Source: CALEMW01 sp964343835
GTDB lineage: Bacteria; Krumholzibacteriota; Krumholzibacteriia; LZORAL124-64-63
Reading direction: 5' to 3'
Assembly: GCA_964343835.1 (NCBI GenBank)
Contig: CAYFKR010000012.1
Coordinates: forward strand, 43,194 to 107,193
DNA length: 64,000 nt
The notes beneath the pieces are model-generated. The model did no database searches, was not told the origin of the DNA, and was given only the letters and a program-made list of their open reading frames with translations. Positions 47,310-53,558 of this stretch are shown here, piece by piece. The position numbers were made by a program, and so were the translations under genes. Positions within the stretch are counted from its first letter, which is position 1; the number at the start of each line of letters is the position of its first letter.

Positions 47310-47906
47310 CTACTGGAACAGGTCCTTGACCTGGCTCCAGCTCATGTCCTCGTTGGCCACGACGCCGGTACCGTTGATCATCGCACAGGGGGCTCCGTAA
47401 GGATAACCGGAGCTGACCTGCATGGGGATCAGGTTACCAGCATCATCACCGGCCGCGTAACCGGGGCTGTCCGGGAAGGACTGCGAGCCGGGCACGTTCG
47501 ACACGGTGAAGTAGACGTAATCCGTCGGGGCCATGACGAAACCCGTCCAGGAAGCCAGGACGACGGCCGGGGCCGCAGGCAGGGCCGCCGGAGCGACGCC
47601 GATGCCAACCTGGAAACCGTTATCGGAAGGATCCACGTCCAGGCCGGCGGCCAGGGTCCACGCGGGAGCCACGGGAGCGCCGACGACGTCAACCACAGCC
47701 TCCCAGCCCGACACACCGGAGCTCTCGCTACCGTTGGTCAGGAGGAGGTAAGCGGTGACGGACTCGAACGGGGCAGCGGTGGCGTGCTCGACGACCATGC
47801 CGCCCATGTCGAAGTACATGCCGATCCCGTCGGGATCGGGATCCAGCTGCGCCATGGCATTGCTCGCAAGCAAGGCAACGGCCAGCAGTGCTAACAACTT
47901 CTTCAT
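47310..47906 (-). CDS. Small secreted protein with C-terminal NED tail (4)
   Basis: A 198-residue exported protein. Signal peptide about residues 1-19 (ending SNAMA before QLDP), then DGIGMYFDMGG, PFESVTAYLLLTN, GVSGWEAVV, AAGLDVDPSDNGFQVGIG and the tail NEDMSWSQVKDLFQ. It shares most of its sequence with the gene at 46564. AAGGAGAC precedes ATG 47906. It lies 156 bases after the dockerin-like gene. Function is unknown; a beta-sandwich fold is likely. Confidence 0.72.
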   Translation of the reverse strand: MKKLLALLAVALLASNAMAQLDPDPDGIGMYFDMGGMVVEHATAAPFESVTAYLLLTNGSESSGVSGWEAVVDVVGAPVAPAWTLAAGLDVDPSDNGFQVGIGVAPAALPAAPAVVLASWTGFVMAPTDYVYFTVSNVPGSQSFPDSPGYAAGDDAGNLIPMQVSSGYPYGAPCAMINGTGVVANEDMSWSQVKDLFQ

Positions 47907-47952
47907 GTTGCGTCTCCTTAGAGCTGAAGTCCGGAACTACCTGTCTGGTGCA

Positions 47953-47992
47953 GCGTGCTCCCGGCCGGGGTCGCCCCCGTCCGGGAGCACGC
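47953..47992 (-). terminator. Large hairpin between the dockerin-like and NED-tail genes
   Basis: A 12-pair stem GCGTGCTCCCGG/CCGGGAGCACGC around a GC-rich loop. A smaller CTCCCGC/GCGGGAG hairpin lies closer to the dockerin-like gene's stop. Neither has a T run, so this may be a leader structure or processing site. Confidence 0.45.
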
Positions 47993-48062
47993 GATTCGCT
48001 TGTCATTCCGCAGGTAGCCTCCCGCTCGGCGGGAGCACCATCAGGTATCTGCTACGACGTGA

Positions 48063-48701
48063 CTACGGGCAGGCGGTGTTGAGGCCACCGGCGTAGAACA
48101 CGAGGTCCGACAGGTTGACGGTACCGTCGTAGTAGAAGTCGACCGCGTAGTCGTAGGCGCCACCGGTGTACAGGGGCACGAACGCCACGGTGTCGGTCAG
48201 GTTGACCTGAAGGTCACCGTTGAGGTCAGCACTGTTGAACAGGATGTCCAGGTTGCTGCCAACCAGGGACGTACCGTTCACGACGACCACGGCCTGCTCG
48301 CCACCGGAAGAACCACCGGCGTAGAAAGCAGCGCTGAAGGTCGTCTGACCGTTGATATCGGTGCTGGCATCGGCCACGGTACCACCGTTACAGGCGATGA
48401 GGCCACCGAGGGTCGTCTCCACCCACATATCCTCGAAGGGATACAGGAAGATGGGGTTACCCGCGGCATCCAGCAGCTCAACGTTGATCGTCGCGTCGAC
48501 TTCGCCGCCGGCCTGGAGCTTGGCCTCAGAGAGGGCCTTGCCAGCGCCGTTGGGCAGGGTGAACACGGACACCGGGTCAACGATGGCCGCATCCAGAGCC
48601 GCGGACGACAGGGCGGGGTCGGGCTGGCCGGCGAAGCTCAGGGTTGCGGCACCCAAGCTGATGAGGCAGACCATCAGACCCAAAATGTTCCTACGAAGCA
48701 T
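48063..48701 (-). CDS. Secreted protein with C-terminal dockerin-like calcium repeats
   Basis: A 212-residue exported protein. Signal peptide about residues 1-24 (LMVCLISLGAATLSFA), a beta-rich Ig-like middle part (DATINVELLDAAGNPIF), then two EF-hand-like loops. The first is DLNGDLQVNLTD with D, N, D, N and D at ligand positions; the second is DFYYDGTVNLSD with one ligand lost. It ends LNTACP. These loops look like a type I dockerin pair, but cohesin binding is unproven. AGGAGGT lies seven bases before ATG 48701. It stands at the head of the NED-tail cluster. Confidence 0.75.
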   Translation of the reverse strand: MLRRNILGLMVCLISLGAATLSFAGQPDPALSSAALDAAIVDPVSVFTLPNGAGKALSEAKLQAGGEVDATINVELLDAAGNPIFLYPFEDMWVETTLGGLIACNGGTVADASTDINGQTTFSAAFYAGGSSGGEQAVVVVNGTSLVGSNLDILFNSADLNGDLQVNLTDTVAFVPLYTGGAYDYAVDFYYDGTVNLSDLVFYAGGLNTACP

Positions 48702-48815
48702 TAGGACACCTCCTAAAAGGCATGACCTTGCGAGGGTGGCAAACCCAAGCGAGAACGAGTGCAAACTACGTTGACCCTCCTTCCACTCCTCATAGGTCCT
48801 TAACTTGACTCCAAG

Positions 48816-48844
48816 ATTGTACCACGCCCGCATGACACCTGCAA
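48816..48844 (-). promoter_or_regulatory. Promoter of the dockerin-like gene
   Basis: TTGCAG (48844-48839), exactly 17 bases, then TACAAT (48821-48816), giving a leader of about 108 bases. The flanking sequence is distinctly AT-rich for this scaffold. Confidence 0.75.
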
Positions 48845-48916
48845 CCCCATTTTTTGGTTAAGATATTGTTGATTTCACTAATCATGAGCCAGAATCGTGC
48901 CCGCCCGAACCAGGGT

Positions 48917-48952
48917 TCAAAAAGAACGCGCCCGACGGGAGGTCGGACGCGT
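48917..48952 (-). terminator. Terminator of tRNA-Val and the long fusA-side run
   Basis: An 11-pair stem (48952-48942 with 48936-48926) followed by TCTTTTTG on the minus strand, 12 bases after tRNA-Val. Confidence 0.8.
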
Positions 48953-48963
48953 CCAGGACGTTC

Positions 48964-49040
48964 TGGTGGGCGAAACAGGGCTCGAACCTGTGACTTCCGG
49001 CGTGTAAAGCCGGCGCTCTAGCCAGCTGAGCTATTCGCCC
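48964..49040 (-). tRNA. tRNA-Val, anticodon TAC
   Basis: A 77-base cloverleaf with acceptor GGGCGAA, anticodon loop TTTACAC on a CCGGC/GCCGG stem, T arm ACAGGTTCGAGCCCTGT, and encoded CCA at 48966-48964. Its first ten bases overlap the end of the small membrane-protein gene. Confidence 0.95.
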
Positions 49041-49207
49041 GATTCTGCGCGGAATGCCCGCAACAGGCCTAGGGGCACCAGCACGCAGTACCCGAGGACC
49101 AGCAGGACGGGAGCGGCGGTGATGTCGCCGCCGCCCAGGGCGACATATCCGGCGACGATGGCGACGGCCCCGGCGGCGAACCAGGGCAGGCCCTTGATGC
49201 GTTTCAT
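49031..49207 (-). CDS. Small two-helix membrane protein
   Basis: A 58-residue protein with a basic start (MKRIKG) and two hydrophobic helices (about 9-25 and 32-50) separated by GGGDITAAP, ending in RAFRAESGE. Short proteins with ITxAPILLVxGYxVxxPxG are common in FCB-type genomes but have no assigned role. AGGAG precedes ATG 49207. The stop codon lies within the tRNA-Val acceptor stem. It lies 58 bases after mltG. Confidence 0.65.
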   Translation of the reverse strand: MKRIKGLPWFAAGAVAIVAGYVALGGGDITAAPVLLVLGYCVLVPLGLLRAFRAESGE

Positions 49208-49265
49208 GGCGACTCCTTCCGCCCCCTCGGGGGCCTGCAGACAGTAGTGGCCGGCCGGCGGGCCG

Positions 49266-50366
49266 TCAAGGCGACCTGCCGTCGCGGCGGGCCCGGTAGG
49301 CACTCACGGCCTGCTCGTGCTCCGCCCAGGTGCGGGAGAAGACGTGTCCTCCCCTGCCGTCGGCCACGAAATAGAAGATCCCGCGGTCGGGGTCCGGGGC
49401 GACGACCGCCCTGATCGCGTCCGCCCCCGGTGCGCCGATGGGGCCCGGCGGCAGGTCCCGCACGCGGTAGGTGTTGTACTCCGAGTCCGTCTCGAGGTCC
49501 CGATAAAGAATGCGCTTGCCCCTCTTGTCCAGCACGAAGGCCACCGTCGGGTCCGCCTCCAGGGGATGATCGCGGCTCAGCCGGTTCAGGTAGACGGCCG
49601 CCACCCGGGGCATCTCGTCGCGGCGGGGAGTCTCGGCCTCCACGATGGACGCCAGGACCAGGATCTCGTGAGGCGTGAGGTGGGCCGACCGGTCGTCGCG
49701 GCGCCCCTCTCCCAGCACCGCCGCCAGGGTGTCGAGGCAGGCGGCGGCGGCCACGGCGGCCACGCGCTCCGGCCCCGTCGCCTCATCGAAGTGGTAGGTC
49801 TCGGGAAAGAGGTATCCCTCCGAGAGGGCGATCTCCCGGTGGCGGCTCTCGGCGCGAACCACGTCGGCCAGTCCGTCGGCGGATCGGCCCGCAGGCAGCC
49901 ATCCCGGACGCTCCAGGATGCCTTCCACCTCGCGGTCCAGGGCCTCCACCAGGTCGCCGGCCTTCCACGGGAACGCCTCGGCCGCCACGGTCGCGGCCTC
50001 CAGGACCGTCAGCCCCTCCGGCATGGTCACCTTCACGGGCACCGCGCGCCCTTCCACCAGCAGTCGGGCCAGCGTCCTGGGCGAGGCGCCGCGGGGCAGG
50101 TGGTACAGCCCGGCCCGCAGGGCGCGGTCGGCCCCGGTCAGGCGGCAGCCCCAGCGGAACACGTCGCGGTGCTCCAGCAGACCCGAGGCGACGAGGCTGT
50201 CGGCCACGGTCGCCACGGTGGCGCCGCCGGGGATCCGCACCTCCACGTCCCCGTTGCAGGGCTCCGGGCCGGGGCCCGTCCAGGACCGCCAGGCGATGCC
50301 GGCGGCCAGGGCGGCGGCGACGACGACGGCCAGGGCCGCGCCCGCCATGAGGCGGCGCCGGCTCAC
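49266..50366 (-). CDS. mltG: Endolytic murein transglycosylase MltG
   Basis: Cleaves nascent glycan strands to set their length. The 366-residue product has one N-terminal membrane anchor (about 8-28), a LysM-like domain (IPGGATVATVADSLVASGLL), and the YceG catalytic domain with the Glu in LASIVEAET. GPIGAPGADAI and YFVADGRGGHVFS lie near the C-terminus. GTG 50366 overlaps the ruvX stop as GTGA, and the ruvX-mltG pairing is widespread. Confidence 0.95.
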   Translation of the reverse strand: MSRRRLMAGAALAVVVAAALAAGIAWRSWTGPGPEPCNGDVEVRIPGGATVATVADSLVASGLLEHRDVFRWGCRLTGADRALRAGLYHLPRGASPRTLARLLVEGRAVPVKVTMPEGLTVLEAATVAAEAFPWKAGDLVEALDREVEGILERPGWLPAGRSADGLADVVRAESRHREIALSEGYLFPETYHFDEATGPERVAAVAAAACLDTLAAVLGEGRRDDRSAHLTPHEILVLASIVEAETPRRDEMPRVAAVYLNRLSRDHPLEADPTVAFVLDKRGKRILYRDLETDSEYNTYRVRDLPPGPIGAPGADAIRAVVAPDPDRGIFYFVADGRGGHVFSRTWAEHEQAVSAYRARRDGRSP

Positions 50367-50803
50367 GGACCGTCCCCTTCCCGGCGGCGGGCGGCCTCGG
50401 CGGCGTCCAGGTACTGCTGCAGGATCAGTTCGGCCGCCACGGCGTCGCGCATGCCCTTCTCCGGGCGGCGACCACCCCCCTGACGCATCCAGCGGTCCGC
50501 CTCGGCGGAGCTGTAGCGCTCATCCACCATCTTCACGGGCAGCCCGAGCTCGCCGGCCAGGTGATCGGCCATGGCACGGGCCCGGCGGGCGATGTCGGCC
50601 TCGCGGCCGTCGGCGGTCAGGGGCAGGCCCACGACGATCTCCTCCACGCCGCGTTCCTCGATGATGCGGGCCAGGAAGGGTGCCACGGGTCCGTCTCCGG
50701 GATTCCGGTGGCAGCCCCAGGCGGTGGCGATGGTTCCGGTGGGATCGCTGACGGCGATGCCGATGCGGCTGGTGCCGTAGTCCAGGCCGAGCACGACAGC
50801 CAC
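50363..50803 (-). CDS. ruvX: Holliday junction resolvase-like RuvX (YqgF)
   Basis: RNase H-fold nuclease involved in 16S rRNA 5' processing or junction resolution. The 146-residue product has GLDYGTSRIGIAVSD at the N-terminus, VVGLPLTADGRE in the middle and DERYSSAEADR, with the final acidic residue in MRDAVAAELILQQYL. The start is GTG 50803. Confidence 0.93.
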   Translation of the reverse strand: MAVVLGLDYGTSRIGIAVSDPTGTIATAWGCHRNPGDGPVAPFLARIIEERGVEEIVVGLPLTADGREADIARRARAMADHLAGELGLPVKMVDERYSSAEADRWMRQGGGRRPEKGMRDAVAAELILQQYLDAAEAARRREGDGP

Positions 50804-50808
50804 GGGGC

Positions 50809-51237
50809 TCAGTCCCTGTCGGTGACGTACTTGGTGAGCCGGACGCGGAAGCGGCCGTCCTCGTGGCGGTCGAAGACGAGTTCGTCGGTGAACTCGCGCA
50901 TGATGGTGATGCCGCGGCCGCGCTCGCGGAGCAGGTCGGTGGGAGGGGTCCAGTTGACGTGGTCGAAGCCGGGGCCGTGGTCCAGGACAGTCACGACGAT
51001 CCGTTCGTCCGAGAACTCGAAGCGGATCTCCACGGTGTTGTCCGGGGCCATCCCGTTGCCGTGCTCCATGGCGTTGGTGCAGGCCTCGATGACCGAGGTG
51101 CTCAGCTCGTCCACGTCCTTGCGGGACGCGGTCAGGTCGCCGGCCAGCTCCATGAGGATGGCGTCGGGCACCCCCAGGTAGAGCAGCTGGCTCGGGATCC
51201 TCAGTTCCACGCGCTGGGTGTTGTCGGGGCCGTTCAT
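50809..51237 (-). CDS. RsbW/SpoIIAB-like serine kinase ATPase
   Basis: Histidine-kinase-type ATPase that in partner-switching systems binds a sigma factor or effector and phosphorylates a STAS antagonist. The 142-residue product has the N box EACTNAMEHGNG (E51, N55), the G1 box DHGPGF (D86) and a short lid with RERGRGITIM. It lies 10 bases after the STAS gene, its probable partner. No sigma factor gene is adjacent. Confidence 0.88.
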   Translation of the reverse strand: MNGPDNTQRVELRIPSQLLYLGVPDAILMELAGDLTASRKDVDELSTSVIEACTNAMEHGNGMAPDNTVEIRFEFSDERIVVTVLDHGPGFDHVNWTPPTDLLRERGRGITIMREFTDELVFDRHEDGRFRVRLTKYVTDRD

Positions 51238-51247
51238 CGGGACATCC

Positions 51248-51586
51248 CTAGGCGAAGCTCCGGACCGCTTCGTCCTCGTCGGAGTAGGAGACGAAGACCG
51301 TGTGCAGCTTGGACACCATGAAGATCGATTCGATACGGTCGGAGACGTTCAGCAGTTTCAGTTCGCCGCCGTTCTTCTTCACCGTGGAGTAGCCGGAGAT
51401 CAGGATCCCCAGCCCCGTCGAGTTGACCCAGCTCACCTTGCCCAGGTCCACGAGGATGTTGAGGCTGCCTTCGTGGATGAGGGTCTTGAGGGTCTCGCTG
51501 AACGTGACCGCGTCGGGGCCGCCCATGAGCTTGCCGCCCAGTTCCAGGATGGCGACGCCGTCGCGCTTGCGTTCCTTGATCTTCAC
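51248..51586 (-). CDS. STAS domain anti-anti-sigma factor
   Basis: SpoIIAA/RsbV-like antagonist. The 112-residue product is a single STAS domain with the phosphorylatable serine S56 in VSWVNSTGLGILI. GTG 51586 follows GGAGAC. With the downstream HATPase it forms a minimal partner-switch module whose output is unknown. Confidence 0.9.
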   Translation of the reverse strand: MKIKERKRDGVAILELGGKLMGGPDAVTFSETLKTLIHEGSLNILVDLGKVSWVNSTGLGILISGYSTVKKNGGELKLLNVSDRIESIFMVSKLHTVFVSYSDEDEAVRSFA

Positions 51587-51652
51587 GCATGTCTCCTCGC
51601 GGTGGGGTGGTGTCCCGCGGAGGATAGGAAAGCCCCGGGTGGATGTCCAGAG

Positions 51653-52642
51653 TCAATGACCCTCGTCGGGGCAGTGGGCGCGGAGTCCCGCCACGACCGA
51701 CGTCATGTCCGCCGGCGGCTCGGAGACGAACTCGAGGGTCTCCCCCGTCGTCGGGTGGCGCAGGGACAGGCGGTGGGCGTGGAGGAGCTGGCGGCCGGCG
51801 CCCTTGACCATGGCCCGGGCGGCCTCGCGGTCCAGGGGGTGGACCTGCTTGACGCGGTTGTCGTCGCCGTACTGGGGGTCGCCCACCACGGGATGACCGT
51901 GGGCGGCGAAGTGCACGCGGATCTGGTGGGTGCGGCCCGTCTCCAGGCGCACCGAGCAGAGCTGGCAGAAGCCGTAGTCCTCGGCCACCTCGTAGTGGGT
52001 CACGGCCGAGCGACCGCCCGCAGGCACGACCGCCATCTTCACCCGCTGGTTCGGGTGACGTCCGAGCTGGCCGGCCAGCACGCCGGCCGATTCCTTCCAC
52101 TGGCCCCAGGAGACGGCGAGGTAGGTGCGGCCCAGGGTGCGGTCCTTGAGCTGGGCCGAGAGGTCGCGGTGGGCGTGCTCGGTGAGGGCCACCACCATCA
52201 GGCCCGAGGTCTCCTTGTCCAGTCGGTGCACGATGCCCGGACGGAGGGTGTCACCGCCGGGCAGATCGCCCACGTGGTGGCGCAGGGCATTGACAAGGGT
52301 GCCGGTGTAGTTGCCGGGGGCCGGATGGACGACCATGCCGGCGGCCTTGTCCACCACGAGGATGTCGTCGTCCTGGTGGACCACGTCGATGGGGATGTCC
52401 TCGGGCGGCGCGTCGCTGGGCACGGGCTCCGGCGGGGTGAACTCGACGGTCTGCCCCGGCGTCAGGCGGAAGCGGCTCGGGCGCTCGCGACCGTTCACCA
52501 GGGCGCCGCCGTCGGCCACGGCCTTCTGGACGCGGCTGCGGCTGAGGTCGGGGCATTCACGGGTCAGGAAGTGGTCGAGGCGGTCTTCGGCGTCGTCGTC
52601 GCCGACGGTGAAGCGGCGCACGTCCGTGGACTCAGACGCCAT
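51653..52642 (-). CDS. rluD: RluA/RluD family pseudouridine synthase
   Basis: Isomerises uridines in 23S rRNA. The 329-residue product has an N-terminal S4 domain (RLDHFLTRECPDLSRSRVQKAV), the catalytic Asp in HRLDKETSGLM near residue 141, and RTHQIRVHFAAHGHPVVGD. Its RluD specificity is inferred from the S4 domain and its place next to lspA, a common arrangement. GGAGG precedes ATG 52642, which overlaps the lspA end by 11 bases. Confidence 0.9.
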   Translation of the reverse strand: MASESTDVRRFTVGDDDAEDRLDHFLTRECPDLSRSRVQKAVADGGALVNGRERPSRFRLTPGQTVEFTPPEPVPSDAPPEDIPIDVVHQDDDILVVDKAAGMVVHPAPGNYTGTLVNALRHHVGDLPGGDTLRPGIVHRLDKETSGLMVVALTEHAHRDLSAQLKDRTLGRTYLAVSWGQWKESAGVLAGQLGRHPNQRVKMAVVPAGGRSAVTHYEVAEDYGFCQLCSVRLETGRTHQIRVHFAAHGHPVVGDPQYGDDNRVKQVHPLDREAARAMVKGAGRQLLHAHRLSLRHPTTGETLEFVSEPPADMTSVVAGLRAHCPDEGH

Positions 52643-53174
52643 GGCCGTCCTCCGTGGAATCGGCGGCGGGCTCCGGGGAGGCGGCCTCGTCCGCACAGGC
52701 TTCCCGGCGCGACTCGCGCCACAGGCAGATGAAGAGCAGGGCGCCGCCGACGGTCACGCCCATGTCGGCCACGTTGAACGTCCAGAAGCGGTGGCTGCCG
52801 AGGCCCACGTCGATGAAGTCCACCACGAGGCCGTCGTAGAAGATCCGGTCCACGAGGTTGCCCACGGCACCGCCGGCGATGGCGGCCATGGCGCCGCGAC
52901 GGACCGGCTGGTCGGCTGACGTGCGACGGTACAGGACGATGAGCAAGATCGTGGCCGCGATGCTGACGGAGATCAGGAAGGGGCGGCCACCCAGGGCCAG
53001 TCCCATGGCGGCGCCGGGGTTACGCACGTAGGCCAGGCGGAGGAAATCGCCCAGGATCTCGGGTCGGCCGGTGAGCACGTCGATGTTCGCGAGGACCATG
53101 CGCTTGGTCGCGAAGTCGACGGCCAGGACCAGCGGAGCCGGCAGCCAGTGGGGCATGGCGCGCAGGAGACTCAA
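52632..53174 (-). CDS. lspA: Lipoprotein signal peptidase
   Basis: Aspartic peptidase that removes lipoprotein signal peptides, serving the lipoproteins in this window. The 180-residue product has four hydrophobic segments and both catalytic motifs, GNLVDRIFYDGLVVDFIDV and FNVADMGVTVG. The start is TTG 53174, which overlaps the DksA-like stop as TTGA and has AAGGAG five to six bases upstream. ATG 53156 is possible but lacks a ribosome site. A charged, Glu/Ala-rich tail follows the last helix. Confidence 0.92.
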   Translation of the reverse strand: MSLLRAMPHWLPAPLVLAVDFATKRMVLANIDVLTGRPEILGDFLRLAYVRNPGAAMGLALGGRPFLISVSIAATILLIVLYRRTSADQPVRRGAMAAIAGGAVGNLVDRIFYDGLVVDFIDVGLGSHRFWTFNVADMGVTVGGALLFICLWRESRREACADEAASPEPAADSTEDGHGV

Positions 53175-53548
53175 TAGAGCTCCTTCTCCTCTTTCTCCTT
53201 GCAGTCGATGCAGAGACGGGCGTCGAGCTTGGCCTTCAGGCGCTCCTTGCCGATGGCCTTGGTGCACTCCTGGCACTTGCCGTAGGAGCCGTCCTCGATG
53301 CGCTGCAGAGCCTGGTCGAGCTGGTAGAGGTAGCGGCCCTCGGTCGAGGCGAAGTGGATGGTCGTCTCGTACTGGAATTCGTCGCTGCCCTGGTCCGCCA
53401 TGTGGTTGGAGTGGGCCTTGCCGCCTTCGCCGCCGAAGTCCTCGCCCTCGTGGTGGATGATCTGGGTGTGCTTGGCGAGCGACTTGCTCACCCGCTCCCG
53501 CTCGTCCTCGATGAGCTTGCGGAATCTGTCCAGTTCGGTCTTGCGCAT
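53171..53548 (-). CDS. DksA/TraR-type zinc finger protein
   Basis: A 125-residue protein of the DksA/TraR superfamily, whose members bind the RNA polymerase secondary channel. It has an N-terminal coiled coil (LDRFRKLIEDERERVSKSL), the segment YLYQLDQALQRIEDGSYGKC, and a four-cysteine zinc finger (CQEC, CIDC). Position between ileS and lspA is typical for this family. Whether it responds to ppGpp is unknown. Confidence 0.9.
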   Translation of the reverse strand: MRKTELDRFRKLIEDERERVSKSLAKHTQIIHHEGEDFGGEGGKAHSNHMADQGSDEFQYETTIHFASTEGRYLYQLDQALQRIEDGSYGKCQECTKAIGKERLKAKLDARLCIDCKEKEEKELY

Positions 53549-53558
53549 GGTCCCTCCC

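Noticed and set aside
48702..48833. N-terminal extension of the dockerin-like gene
   Set aside because: It would overlap the promoter's -10 box; the signal peptide begins at ATG 48701 after a strong ribosome site.
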